Assembly (NCBI GenBank): GCA_963800215.1
Contig: CAWCZY010000018.1
Coordinates: 248,001-312,000, forward strand
Length of the DNA: 64,000 nt
Reading direction: 5' to 3'
DNA from: JAJPKK01 sp963800215
GTDB taxonomy: Bacteria; Pseudomonadota; Alphaproteobacteria; Rhizobiales; Xanthobacteraceae
Within the stretch, counting starts at the first letter, position 1. Each line of letters opens with the position of its first letter. A model generated the notes under the pieces. The model saw only the letters and a program-made list of their open reading frames with translations, was not told where the DNA came from and ran no database searches. The translations under genes and the position numbers were made by a program. Of the stretch, positions 1 through 10,575 are shown piece after piece.

Positions 1-121
1 CCCGAGCCCCACAAGTTGGGTGACGGCGCAGGTTGCGCCCGCTATACACGAGCCGCCCGCGGCTCGGAACCACGCCTGCAGCGCCGGTCGCACACTCGCG
101 CTCCGCCCAACGAAGACGCCG

Positions 122-665
122 ATGTATCTCGACCTCTTTCTCATCGCCGTGATGCTGATTTCCGGGCTGCTCGCGATGGTGCGCGGCCTGATCCGCGAAG
201 TCCTGTCGATCGCCGGCTGGGGCGCGGCGGCGGTGGCGGGACTTTATGCCTATTCCAAGCTTCTGCCGATGACCAAGCAGTACATCAGCAACGACTACAT
301 GGCGGCCGGCGTCACCGTCGGCGGCGCCTTTTTCGCGCACCCTGATCATCGTGTCGATCATCACGGTGAAGATCTCCGACAAGATCCTCGACAGCCGGAT
401 CGGCGCGCTCGACCGCACCCTCGGCTTCCTGTTCGGGCTGGCGCGTGGCCTCATCATCGTCGTGGTCGCCTTCATCTTTTTCGACTGGCTGGTGCCGGCC
501 AAGTCGCAGCCCGAGATGGTCCGCAACGCGCGTTCGCGCATCGTGCTGCAGAACACCGGCGAATGGCTCAAGGGCCTGTTGCCGGAAGACCCCGAGAACA
601 CCATCTTGAAAAGGCTCAAGAAGAAGCCCGGCGAAGACCAGGACGCGCCGGAGGAAAACAAGTGA
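122..665 (+). CDS. cvpA: CvpA family membrane protein (one frameshift)
   Basis: CvpA-family inner-membrane protein, commonly found directly upstream of purF. The ATG at 122 opens a hydrophobic N-terminus (MYLDLFLIAVMLISGLLAMV) followed by the family's GLIREV segment and further membrane helices. The reading frame breaks near 338: the plus-2 frame runs into nonsense after GGAFFA, while the next frame continues with TLIIVSIITVKISDKI and ends in a lysine/glutamate-rich tail at 665. Removing one C from the GCGC at about 336-339 restores a single protein of roughly 180 residues, normal for the family. purF follows after about 120 bp. The break is probably a sequencing insertion and not a true mutation, since nothing else in the gene has decayed. 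Confidence 0.85.
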
Positions 666-784
666 ATTCGCGGTTCGGGCCATGTGCGCGCTTGGCCCGG
701 CAATTGTGCTGGTATGGTGCCAATGTGTCGCAGCGGATTCGCGGGCGAACAGCTTCTGGGCCCCCGGCCCAGGCCGACGGAGAG

Positions 785-2345
<1,561 letters not shown>

Positions 2346-2349
<4 letters not shown>

Positions 2350-3121
2350 GGGCTTGGCCGGTGAGCCCAGCCGGGAGCCTGCCCGCCCCCCTCACCGACC
2401 GCATCGCCCTCGTCACCGGCGCCTCGCGCGGCATCGGCGCGGCGACCGCGCTGGCGCTCGGCCGCATGGGCGCCCATGTGGTCGCGGTCGCGCGCACCGT
2501 CGGCGGGCTGGAGGAACTCGACGATGCCATCCGCGCCGCCGGCGGCACCGCGACGCTGGTTCCCCTCGACCTCACCGATACCGACGGCATCATCCGGCTC
2601 GCCGCGGCGCTGCATGAGCGCTACCGGCGCCTCGATATCCTGATCGGCAATGCCGGCCTGGTCGGGCCGTCATCGCCGCTCGACCACGTGCAGCCCAAGG
2701 ACTGGGACCAGCTGATGGCGGTCAACGTCACCGCCAACTGGCACCTCATCCGCGCCATGAATGCGACTGCTGCGCAGCTCCGACGCCGGACGGGCGGTGT
2801 TCATCTCCTCCGGCGCCGCCCACAACATGCGGGCCTATCGCGGACCCTATTCGGTGTCCAAGGCGGCGCTGGAAGCGCTGGTCCGCACTTATGCGGCGGA
2901 GACGGAATCGACTGCCGTTGCGCGTCAACCTCGTCAATCCCGGGCCGACCCGCACCCGCATGCGCGCCCAGGTCATGCCCGGCGAGGACCCGATGACGCT
3001 GCCGCCGGCGGAAGCGGTGGCCGAGAAGATCGTCGCGCTCTGCCTGCCCGGCGTCACCGCGACCGGGAGGCTATACGATTATCCCTCCGATAAGCTGCTC
3101 GCGTTCCGGCGGCCCGGCTGA
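2346..3121 (+). CDS. SDR family NAD(P)-dependent oxidoreductase (frameshifted)
   Basis: Short-chain dehydrogenase/reductase. The Rossmann glycine motif TGASRGIG, the NAG motif (ILIGNAGLVG) and the YSVSK active site (RGPYSVSKAAL) are all present, as is the NPGPTRT segment after the last beta strand. The substrate is unknown. Two frame breaks, near 2762 and 2920, each correspond to one extra base. The end at 3121 is in the third frame. The start is unclear: TTG at 2346 sits 4 bases after GGAGG and would overlap the probable purF stop as TTGA, which suggests translational coupling; GTG at 2361 is the alternative. cvpA-purF-SDR is a familiar order in Rhizobiales. Confidence 0.82.
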
Positions 3122-3159
3122 GACGGCCCGCACCGCGCAAATGTCATTTGGAGCCCGAC

Positions 3160-3579
3160 ATGGCAACGATCGACGAGGTCGCCATCGAACATCTGATGAA
3201 CGACCTGGCTGACGCCTGGAACCGCGGAGACGCGAAAGCCTATGGCGCACATTTTCGAGCCGACGGCACCTTCACCAACGTCAATGGGACCTTTCATTTC
3301 GGCCGCGAAGAGTTCGATCGCCGGCACGAGGAGGTCTTCCGAGGCGCCTTCAAGGGAACCACGCTCGCATTGTCGACGAAGATGCTTCGCTTCGTGCGCC
3401 CGGATGTCGCCGTCGTCGATATCGACGTCCGCCTGTCCGGCTGCCGGACGCAACCGCCGGGCGCTCAAGCGGACCCCGACGGCGCATTGAACACCTGTCT
3501 GCTGCTGGTCCTCGTCAGGGAAAACGGCTCCTGGTGGATAGCCGCGTATCACAATGTCTGGCGCTCCGCGGCGCGTTGA
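3160..3579 (+). CDS. SnoaL-like/DUF4440 (SgcJ/EcaC-type) NTF2-fold protein
   Basis: A 139-residue protein with the NTF2-like cone fold expected of the SgcJ/EcaC/DUF4440 group: an N-terminal helix with LADAWNRGDAKAY, then the AHFRADGTFTNVNG strand, HFGREEFDRRHEE helix, and a C-terminal beta sheet ending in NGSWWIAAYHN. Such proteins are small ligand-binding or enzymatic units; no specific reaction can be assigned. ATG 3160 is preferred over TTG 3148 because GGAG lies 5 bases upstream of it. It stands alone, convergent with the NHL gene, with a hairpin in the gap. Confidence 0.8.
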   Translation: MATIDEVAIEHLMNDLADAWNRGDAKAYGAHFRADGTFTNVNGTFHFGREEFDRRHEEVFRGAFKGTTLALSTKMLRFVRPDVAVVDIDVRLSGCRTQPPGAQADPDGALNTCLLLVLVRENGSWWIAAYHNVWRSAAR

Positions 3580-3637
3580 GCGTGGTCGCGCACCTCGGCG
3601 GCGGATCGTCTTTCATGCGGTGTAGCGATGAAAACAA

Positions 3638-3661
3638 GCGGCGGAGTCAATACTCCGCCGC
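3638..3661 (-). terminator. Rho-independent terminator of the NHL-repeat gene
   Basis: Perfect 10-bp stem (GCGGCGGAGT with ACTCCGCCGC) around a CAAT loop. Read on the minus strand it is followed by TTGTTTTC, so it fits termination of the minus-strand gene ending at 3711. It may also act weakly on the convergent plus-strand gene. Confidence 0.75.
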
Positions 3662-3710
3662 CCCTCGTTTATCACAACGCCCGCCGTCGCAACCGGCGGC
3701 GAGCAGAGGC

Positions 3711-4745
3711 TCACGACTTCGGCGCGGTCTTCGGTGCCCAGCGCCGCAGGTTGAGCGTGTTGGTGTAGCCGCCATAGATGTTGCCTGCGTCGTCGACCGC
3801 GACGGCTTCGACGCCGTTGACCTCGACGGATTCCAGGATGAAGGCGCGCACGATGCCGTCATGCACGCTGCCGATCCGGATGCCGGACCGGTAGGGCGGG
3901 TTGAGCTCGTCGGGCGAATTATCCGCCACGTAGAGCATGTCGTTCTTGTCGATGAACAAGCCGCTGGGCCGGCCGAACTGCCTCCACTCCAGCAGATATT
4001 TTCCGTCCTGGTCGAACACCTGGATGCGGTTGTTGCCGCGGTCGGCCACGAACAGCCGCCCGGCGGAATCCATCGCGAGATTATGCGGCACGTTGAATTC
4101 GCCCGGGCCCCATCCCTTCTTGCCCCACTCCTTGATGAATTTCCCGTCCTTGTCGAACTTCACGATGCGATTGTTGCCCTTCGGGCCGCCGTGGCCGTCG
4201 GCGACGAAGATGTCGCCGTTGGGCGCGACCAGGATGTCGGACGGCTCGCTGAAGGTGTCCGGCGTGTCGCCGGCGACGCCGGGCTTGCCGAGCGTCATCA
4301 GGAGCTTGCCGTCCTGGTTGAACTTCATGACGGTGTGGCCCTTGCCGTTGTCCATGGCGCGCCCGTCGCTGACCCAGATGTTGTCGTCCTTGTCGACGTG
4401 CAGCCCGTGCGGATAGTTGATCATCCCGCCGCCGAAGCTCTTCACCACCTTGCCGGTGGCGTCGAATTTCATGATCGGGTCGAGGGTCGACTTCGAGCAG
4501 TCAGTGGCCAACTCGCAACGGTCGAAGGCCCAGACGCTCTTGCCGTCGCGATCGATGTCGAGGCCGACCACCGCGCCGAATTTGCGCCGGTCCGGAAGCT
4601 TGGCCCAGCCATAGGTGAACTTGTAGAGGTTGGGCGCGTCATTGGGCCCATAGGGCTGCTGCGCGAAGGCGCTCGTCCCCGGCAGGGCGACCGCCGCGAT
4701 GACGGCGGCGCAAAGGACGAAGCGTGATCTATAGGCATGGTGCAT
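3711..4745 (-). CDS. Exported NHL-repeat six-bladed beta-propeller protein
   Basis: A 344-residue secreted protein. The first 28 residues form a signal peptide with cleavage expected after AFA (before QQPYGP). The rest is a chain of NHL blades with repeating units such as INYPHGLHVDKDDNIWVSD, FSEPSDILVAPNGDIFVAD and FNVPHNLAMDSAGRLFVAD. This resembles the propeller of peptidyl-alpha-hydroxyglycine alpha-amidating lyase, but many bacterial members have no known activity, so only a periplasmic binding or lyase-like role is suggested. ATG at 4745 has a strong GGGAGGAAA Shine-Dalgarno. The gene is monocistronic, with its own terminator. Confidence 0.85.
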   Translation of the reverse strand: MHHAYRSRFVLCAAVIAAVALPGTSAFAQQPYGPNDAPNLYKFTYGWAKLPDRRKFGAVVGLDIDRDGKSVWAFDRCELATDCSKSTLDPIMKFDATGKVVKSFGGGMINYPHGLHVDKDDNIWVSDGRAMDNGKGHTVMKFNQDGKLLMTLGKPGVAGDTPDTFSEPSDILVAPNGDIFVADGHGGPKGNNRIVKFDKDGKFIKEWGKKGWGPGEFNVPHNLAMDSAGRLFVADRGNNRIQVFDQDGKYLLEWRQFGRPSGLFIDKNDMLYVADNSPDELNPPYRSGIRIGSVHDGIVRAFILESVEVNGVEAVAVDDAGNIYGGYTNTLNLRRWAPKTAPKS

Positions 4746-4951
4746 TGGGTTTCCTCCCGGGGCTCATGACCGGTTCCGGTGCATTGGCTGCGGCCATCTT
4801 CCATCTATTCGGGGCGACATTCAACATGCGGGTGGGGTTGGCGCGGGCCGTGCAGACGGTGGCCAGGTTGGTGCCCCGGCCGCCCAGCGGCGAGCCCGTC
4901 ACAGCACGGCCTCGAGCCCCTTGTTTCGTATCAGCCATAGCAGCCTGAAGG

Positions 4952-5404
4952 TTGCACCGCGCGGGCGCTTTGCGCTTTTGGCGTTACGGGCTGGCCCCCC
5001 GGCCGGATCGTTGGCATGGTTGTTCCGCACAGCATGAGCCCCCGATATGGCAAGGCAATCCACACCGCACCCTACACTCTCACCCCCGCCTGCGCCAGTT
5101 CCGCGCCGAGGATGCGGACGCGATGCACGAATGCTTTGCAGACCCCGAGGCGATGCGCTTCTGGAACCGGCCGGTCCACACGAAACGGATCGAGACCGAG
5201 CGCGCCGTGCGCAGCTATATCGACTGCACCCCGTCCTATTATCGGTTCTGGGCGGTGGCCGATGCCCGGACCGATCGCTGCATTGGCCTGGTCAGCTATC
5301 ATGACGGGCACATCCGCAGTAAGCGCGTGGCCATCGCCTTTATCATCGATCCGTCTCGATTTGCCACTGTATCGCGCCGGGAGCGTGGGGACGCCGGCCG
5401 ATGA
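4952..5404 (+). pseudogene. Truncated GNAT (RimJ/RimL-type) acetyltransferase
   Basis: From about 5080 the frame reads HPRLRQFRAEDADAMHECF, then a PEAMRFWNRP segment and WAVADARTDRCIGLVSYHDG, the first half of a RimJ/RimL-type GNAT acetyltransferase. The sequence stops resembling the family after IAFIIDP (about 5353). The acetyl-CoA loop and C-terminal strands are missing in all three forward frames. The frame then overlaps the 3' end of the convergent DUF5990 gene. No good ATG with a ribosome site is visible; the only upstream start in frame is TTG 4952. I read it as a gene cut by recombination at about 5350, not as a sequencing artefact. Confidence 0.6.
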
Positions 5405-5789
5405 CGTTGGCTACAAGGCAGTTTCCGGGTTTCTCGGCTGCACGGATTTCAGCCCACCCGATTCCAGCCAAAGGGATTTTGATGCGCCACGCCCAAGGGG
5501 CAGCATGCTTGCCCTCTCGTTTCCAACTCAGATAGAGAAAGCGATCCGCTGGCGGCCCATGGGCGAACGGCCCGCGTAAGCCCGGCCGGCCGCGCTTTTC
5601 GTCGCCGCTGACTTCGAGAGTCAGATCGAAAAGTCGCGTGTTACCTGATTTCCTGATCCCCGGGTGCACTTCACCCTTGGCGTCTTGCAGGCCGAACCGC
5701 ATGGGTTCGTTCAACGGGGCGCCGGGCTGCACACCGTCGTGGATCAGTCGGAGATATATCCGTCTCCCTGTTGCCGCGCTTGTCGCCAT
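5343..5789 (-). CDS. DUF5990 family protein
   Basis: 148 residues resembling the DUF5990 family: an opening strand RRIYLRLIHDG, a central LFDLTLEVSGD strand, the conserved LRGPFAHGPPADRFLYLSW segment and the following RRIKIPLAGI-like motif (here RIKIPLAGIGW). The family has no known function; members are small cytosolic proteins often found near acetyltransferases or other accessory genes. Its 3' end overlaps the broken GNAT gene by 62 bp. Recognition is by memory of the family pattern and could be confirmed by a profile search. Confidence 0.7.
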   Translation of the reverse strand: MATSAATGRRIYLRLIHDGVQPGAPLNEPMRFGLQDAKGEVHPGIRKSGNTRLFDLTLEVSGDEKRGRPGLRGPFAHGPPADRFLYLSWKREGKHAAPWAWRIKIPLAGIGWAEIRAAEKPGNCLVANVIGRRPHAPGAIQWQIETDR

Positions 5790-5911
5790 ACCGGGAATTT
5801 AGCACGTCGCCGCTGGCTGCCAACATACGGCATAAATCAAGAATTTTGAGACAGCGAAAATGTAGTCCAGTTACAAAAGACGGGCCAATCGTCGTGAAAA
5901 GCACCCAACAT

Positions 5912-6517
5912 TCACGAACGCGAGCCGCGTACGATACGGCGAGGATGGATCGTTTGGCCGCGACGAAGCATGGTCAAGAGCTCCGTGATCTTCGCTGCTC
6001 GTTTTTCTGCAGTCTTCGCTTGGTGTACTCGATAGATGATGGCGTAGCGGTTCGCTGAGTCCAAAGCGTCAAATACCTGACGAGCGCGAGGGTCCGCATC
6101 CAACGCTGCCTTCAAATCGGCGTGCGGGGCGGCTGTGCTCTGTGACGCGTACGCGGCTTCCCATCGCCCGTCCGCCTTTGCCGCGTCAACCTGCGCCAGC
6201 CCTTGTTGCGTCATCTGGCCGGACACGATCAGCCGCTCGGCACGCTCACAGTTTATTTTGGACCAGGCGCTCTTCGGTTTTCGTGGCGTGAAACGCGTTT
6301 TGAAGTAAAGCTCATCCACACGCCCCAACTGCCCATCAATCCAACCGTGCGCGAGCGCGAGGTCTATGGCGTCCGACTTGCTGATTGTTGCCTCGACCGC
6401 GCCTTTCTTCGAGAACTTTAGCCAAGCGCCTGGAGAGTTGTCTGGCTGAGATGCCAACCAACGCGCGAACGCTGACGCGCTTGAGAAAGTTAGAAGGGAA
6501 AGTTCGTCAGAGGGCAT
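5912..6517 (-). CDS. YdeI/OmpD-associated family protein
   Basis: 201 residues of the YdeI/OmpD-associated type. The N-terminal part carries the conserved ARWLASQPDNSPGAWLKFSKKG and the DAIDLALAHGWIDGQ motif, followed by TRFTPRKPKSAWSKIN and a C-terminal LLTMLRRGQ-type helix. Function is unknown; some members affect polymyxin sensitivity or organic-acid stress. The ATG at 6517 (MPSDELSLL) is chosen because family similarity starts there; an upstream in-frame extension to 6622 does not look coding. The 250 bp between it and der hold no recognisable gene. Confidence 0.75.
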   Translation of the reverse strand: MPSDELSLLTFSSASAFARWLASQPDNSPGAWLKFSKKGAVEATISKSDAIDLALAHGWIDGQLGRVDELYFKTRFTPRKPKSAWSKINCERAERLIVSGQMTQQGLAQVDAAKADGRWEAAYASQSTAAPHADLKAALDADPRARQVFDALDSANRYAIIYRVHQAKTAEKRAAKITELLTMLRRGQTIHPRRIVRGSRS

Positions 6518-6765
6518 GGCATTGTGATAACAGGTCGCCCTGCAATCCAACCAGAATGAATTTTGGAAAAGTGACTTCCTTGAGAAGAGGCCTTCCAGTG
6601 GAGCGCGTTCGTGGTTGTGCATATCTCAAGAATTCTCCACCAGCTCCGGGCCGTTGATCGGAAAGAGCGCGCTCGCCGCGTGTTTGCTCAGTCAACTCCG
6701 GGTCAATCTTTGTCGCTCTCGTCGTCGTTCCGTAAGGCAGCGCTCAACGCCGCACCACCCCCCTA

Positions 6766-8160
6766 CTACACCTTCGCCTTCCGCCCCGCATACGGATTCG
6801 CCTTCTCCCGCAGCGTCAGCCGGATCGGCACGCCGGGCAAGTCGAACGACTCCCGCAGCGCGTTGACGAGATATCGGCGGTAGGCTTCGGGCACCGCGTC
6901 GGCGCGGGTGCAGAACAGCACGAAGGTCGGCGGCCGCGCCTTGGCCTGGGTGATGTAGTTGAGCTTGAGGCGGCGGCCGGAGACCGCGGGCGGCGGATGG
7001 GCGGCGAGCGTCGCCTCCAGCCAGCGGTTGAGCGGGTTGGTCGAGACGCGCTTGTTCCACAGCGCGTGGATGTCGACCACCGCCTGCATCAGCCGCTCCA
7101 GTCCCGATCCGGTGAGGCCGGATACGGCAACGATGGGCACGCCCTTGAGCTGCGCCAGAAAGTGATCGGCCTCGCCGCGCAGCCTGCCGGCGCCGCTGGC
7201 GGCGTCGCCCTCTTTGAGGTCCCATTTGTTGACGCCGATGACGAGGGCGCGGCCTTCGCGCTCGATGAGGTCGGCGATGCGCAGGTCCTGCTCCTCGAAT
7301 GACGCGGTCGCGTCCATCAAGAGGATCACCACCTCGGCGAAGCGGATCGCTTCCAGCGCATCGGCGACCGAGAGCTTTTCGAGCTTGCCTTCGATCTTGG
7401 AGCGCCGCCGCATCCCGGCGGTGTCGTAGACGAGCAAGCTGCGGCCCTGCCATGTGAGCGGCACCGCGATGGCGTCGCGGGTGATGCCGGCCTCCGGGCC
7501 GGTGAGCAGGCGCTCCTCGCCGAGCAGCCGGTTGATCAGGGTCGACTTGCCCGCATTGGGCCGCCCGACCACGGCGATGCGGATCGGCCGCTCCGGCTCC
7601 GCAACGGCCGCCGCTTCGCCTTCGTCGGCATCGGCAAGTGCCACTTGTTCCGGCAGCGCGGTCTCCTCGGGCAGCGCTTCACGCAGGGCGTCGTAGAGGT
7701 CGCCGAGGCCTTCGCCGTGTTCTGCGGAGACCGCCACCGGCTCGCCGAGGCCGAGGTCGAAGCCTTCGAGCGAACCGGCCGCGCCCGCCCTGCCCTCGCT
7801 CTTGTTGGCGATCAGGATGGTCGGCTTGGCGGCGCGGCGCAGCAGGTTGACGAAGGCGCGGTCGGCCGGCACCACGCCGGCGCGGGCATCGATCACGAAG
7901 AACACCGCGTCGGCCGCCGCGACCGCGGATTCGGTCTGGGCGCGCATGCGGCCCGGCAGGCTTTCGCTGGGGGCCTCTTCGAGGCCGGCGGTGTCGATGA
8001 TGGTGAAGGTGAGATCGCCGAGATGGGCGGTGGCTTCACGACGGTCACGGGTGACGCCCGGGGTATCGTCGACGAGCGCGAGCCGCCGGCCGGCGAGGCG
8101 GTTGAACAGCGTCGACTTGCCCACATTGGGCCGGCCGACAATGGCGATGGTAAAGCTCAT
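6766..8160 (-). CDS. der: Ribosome biogenesis GTPase Der (EngA)
   Basis: 464-residue tandem-domain GTPase needed for 50S ribosome maturation. G domain 1 begins IAIVGRPNVGKSTLFNRL with DTAGLEE and NKSE motifs. G domain 2 begins IAVVGRPNAGKSTLINRL with YDTAGMRRRS and GVNKWDL. The C-terminal KH-like domain ends with LTLREKANPYAGRKAKV. The start is the ATG at 8160 (MSFTIAIVG), matching the family; 12 extra upstream codons in the open frame are not conserved. The upstream genes on the same strand encode a small lipoprotein and a YfgM-like protein, a common arrangement in this order. Confidence 0.97.
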   Translation of the reverse strand: MSFTIAIVGRPNVGKSTLFNRLAGRRLALVDDTPGVTRDRREATAHLGDLTFTIIDTAGLEEAPSESLPGRMRAQTESAVAAADAVFFVIDARAGVVPADRAFVNLLRRAAKPTILIANKSEGRAGAAGSLEGFDLGLGEPVAVSAEHGEGLGDLYDALREALPEETALPEQVALADADEGEAAAVAEPERPIRIAVVGRPNAGKSTLINRLLGEERLLTGPEAGITRDAIAVPLTWQGRSLLVYDTAGMRRRSKIEGKLEKLSVADALEAIRFAEVVILLMDATASFEEQDLRIADLIEREGRALVIGVNKWDLKEGDAASGAGRLRGEADHFLAQLKGVPIVAVSGLTGSGLERLMQAVVDIHALWNKRVSTNPLNRWLEATLAAHPPPAVSGRRLKLNYITQAKARPPTFVLFCTRADAVPEAYRRYLVNALRESFDLPGVPIRLTLREKANPYAGRKAKV

Positions 8161-8328
8161 GGCGGCGCCCCCGGGAAGCCCGCGGCGTCCCAACAATGCA
8201 ATGGATGATCAGCGCCCTGCCCCGACGTCCGATTCCGAAATGCCGGTATAGTCAGCCCACCAACTCGGTGAAATAGCGGAGCGCCTGTCCGAACAGATGG
8301 GAACCGTCTGCTCGGATCGCAACAGCGA

Positions 8329-8806
8329 TCACCGCGCCACGGTGCCGGAGCTTGGAGCCGTCGGCCATGCGGCCTGCGGCTGCTGCGGTTGCTGCTGGCC
8401 AGGCCATGGCAACGTGGCCGTGGCAGGCGCCGGCGGCGGTGCCGCCGCTGCCTGGACCGCGGAAGCCGGCTGGACCGCCGGAGCGGGCTGCGGCCTGGCC
8501 GCCGCCTGTACAATGTGAGGTTTCGGTTTCGGCTTCGGCTTGGCCTCCGCCGTTTTCGGCGGTTCCCCCGCCAGTTCCGGCGGCGGGGTGTCGGCGGCCG
8601 GCTCCTTGTAGCCCTTTATCATCTCCGGCGGCACGCCGGGTGTGACGCCGGGGACCCCATCGGGGAATACCAGCTTGCGATCGCCTGCGATCTTGGTCTT
8701 CGAATTCGAACAAGTTCGACATGTTGTCGAGGCTGTCGCAGCCCGAAACCAGCGCGGTGGCGCCGGCAAGAACCGCGGCAAAGCCCAAGCGTGCGAGAGG
8801 GCGCAT
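8329..8806 (-). CDS. Small proline/alanine-rich lipoprotein (one frameshift)
   Basis: The ATG at 8806 gives a lipoprotein signal, RLGFAAVLAGATALVSGC, with the lipobox Cys followed by DSLDNMSNLFEFED. The frame then shifts near 8700 by one extra C, and the next frame continues KIAGDRKLVFPDGVPGVTPG, VPPEMIKGYKEP and a long Pro/Ala/Gln tail to the stop at 8329. The tail is low complexity. The VFPDGVPGV(T)xGVPP motif recurs in Rhizobiales proteins placed between the YfgM-like gene and der. It occupies the place where many alphaproteobacteria have BamB, but no beta-propeller is present. Function unknown; probably anchored to the outer membrane. Confidence 0.7.
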
Positions 8807-8815
8807 CGGCGGCTC

Positions 8816-9466
8816 CTATGGCTTGCCCGCATCGGCGAGCAGTGATGTCAGGACTTCGACCCGCGAGCGCACGCCGGGCGGCGCCTCGGGATCGCTGGCG
8901 GCGGCCTCGGCCCATTTGCGCGCCGCCGCGGTATCGCCGTTGCGCCACGCCGACAGTGCCAGCAATTCCCGCGCGGTGTGGCGGAAGCTGCCGGTCGGCT
9001 GGGTCAGCGGCTCGAGGCGCTGGGTCATCTCGTCGAACTTTGCGGTATCCACGAGGAGGAAGGCGGCGCGGAGCGCCGCGAGCTCGCGGACCAGCGGCGT
9101 CCCGGGCTCGCCGGCGATGGCGTCATAGGCCGCGACCCCCGCCTTCGGATCGCTCGCCCCGAGTTCGGCCGCCTGCCGCATCCGGGCGAGCACCCGGTAG
9201 CCCGACGTGCCCTGCGCGGCGAGTTTGCCGAACGCCTCATCGGCCTCGGTATGCTTGCCTTCATCGGACAGCTTCAGGGCGGCCTCATAGGCCGCGCCGG
9301 ATTCGGCCGCCTTGCGGGCCTGCCAGAACTCGTAGCCGCGCCAGGCGCCGACCGCGGCGATGACCAGGATGGCCACGCCTATGATGACGTTGCTGTAGCG
9401 CTCCCACAGCTTCTTCAGCTGTTCTCGCCGTACTTCCTCGTCGACTTCGTTGAAAATGTCGGACAC
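8816..9466 (-). CDS. YfgM-like tetratricopeptide membrane protein
   Basis: 216 residues. A short cytosolic N-terminus (MSDIFNEVDEEVRREQLKKL) precedes one membrane helix (NVIIGVAILVIAAVGAWRGY) and a periplasmic TPR-like domain with several A-rich helix pairs. This layout is that of the YfgM family, an ancillary partner of the SecYEG/PpiD chaperone system and of outer-membrane assembly in Enterobacteria; the role here is inferred from family. The lipoprotein gene starts 9 bp downstream, so the two are likely co-transcribed with der. Confidence 0.85.
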   Translation of the reverse strand: MSDIFNEVDEEVRREQLKKLWERYSNVIIGVAILVIAAVGAWRGYEFWQARKAAESGAAYEAALKLSDEGKHTEADEAFGKLAAQGTSGYRVLARMRQAAELGASDPKAGVAAYDAIAGEPGTPLVRELAALRAAFLLVDTAKFDEMTQRLEPLTQPTGSFRHTARELLALSAWRNGDTAAARKWAEAAASDPEAPPGVRSRVEVLTSLLADAGKP

Positions 9467-10050
9467 GAAATCCCCTCAGCCCAATGGCGCTCCCCCACCC
9501 GGCTGAGCCGGGGCGGCATCTGCCGATAAGATAGCCATGTGGCGGCGGCATGGCAAAGCACCCAAACCTGCCATGGCTGACGTGACGCTTGCGTCATAAT
9601 AGCGCGACCCGGTGGTGTTTGCCGCCAGCGGCCCATCCAATCGCCCTGAGCGGCCCTGCATCAAGCCGCCAAGACGCATAAATGGCAATCGCGATAGTAA
9701 CTTAGCCGGTAGACTCTAGTGGACATGGATTTTGTTCCGCCATCCGCCGGCGATGCCTTACGTCACGGCCGGATGCGGATGCAGGCAAGCTGCCGCCGCC
9801 CGGGACATCGCTTTTGAACGTCCAGAAATTGGCGGGAGACTCCCGACGGCGCTTCGGGAGACCGGCGCAGTCTTGCACCGGACGGCAGACGACACACCAT
9901 CGCGATGCAGACCGTTTAAGTGTTGAATTTTTCTGCGCCGGTTCCAATATGCCGCCCGCATCGCCTTGCCTCCGGAGGCTCAACCAGGACGGGCAGGTCT
10001 GCGGGAGGAATGCGATCGCGCGGAAAAACGGCGACATAAGGAGGAAAGCA
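9467..10050. other. Intergenic region without a recognised gene
   Basis: About 580 bp between the divergent YfgM-like and lipocalin-like genes. Short open frames exist but none has a ribosome site or family similarity. The only clear signal is AAGGAGG at 10038-10044 belonging to the next gene. Confidence 0.5.
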
Positions 10051-10575
10051 ATAAATCGTCACCTTCTGAGTGTTTGCGTGATGACGGCGTTCGGACTTGC
10101 CCTGCTACCGGGCGCGTCGGTCGCTCAACAAAAGTCCATGAAGGATCAACTGGTCGGGGCCTGGACGCTGCTCCTGGCCGATGGCGTGAAAGACGATGGT
10201 ACCCACGTGCCGAGCTTCGGACCCAATCCCACCGGCACGCTCATGTTCAGCCCCGATGGGCATTATTCCTTGCAGATCATGCGCGCGAGCCTGCCAAAAT
10301 TCGCATCGAACAACCGCGCTCAACCCACGACCGACGAGGCCAAAGCCGACGTTCTGGGCATGATCACCCATTTCGGCACATATACCTTGAACGAGGCGGA
10401 CAAATCTTTGAACTTTCATATCGATTCCAGCTCGTTCCCGAACTGGGACGGCACCCGGCAGAAGCGGCCGATCACCGCGCTCACCGACGATGTATTGACA
10501 TACAACACGCCGAATCCGTCGACCGGAACGACTGGCATCACGCACACGGAACTGGTGTGGCGGCGGGCGAAGTAG
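10051..10575 (+). CDS. Exported lipocalin-like domain protein, possible ATA start
   Basis: The frame encodes a signal peptide (LLSVCVMTAFGLALLPGASV, cut before QQKS) and a lipocalin-like domain: QLVGAWTLLLADGVKDDGTH, GTLMFSPDGHYSLQIMR, HFGTYTLNEADKSLNFHI and a final LVWRRAK. Proteins of this kind (lipocalin_5 type) are small periplasmic beta barrels of unknown ligand. A perfect AAGGAGG at 10038-10044 lies 6 bases before an in-frame ATA at 10051, exactly where a start is expected; the first in-frame ATG (10081) would remove most of the signal peptide. Either ATA is used or the base is a miscall of ATG. Confidence 0.75.
   Translation: MNRHLLSVCVMTAFGLALLPGASVAQQKSMKDQLVGAWTLLLADGVKDDGTHVPSFGPNPTGTLMFSPDGHYSLQIMRASLPKFASNNRAQPTTDEAKADVLGMITHFGTYTLNEADKSLNFHIDSSSFPNWDGTRQKRPITALTDDVLTYNTPNPSTGTTGITHTELVWRRAK

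Noticed and set aside
3534..4727. Plus-strand open frame of 397 codons opposite the NHL gene
   Set aside because: The minus strand has a signal peptide, NHL repeats, a ribosome site and a terminator; the plus frame has none.
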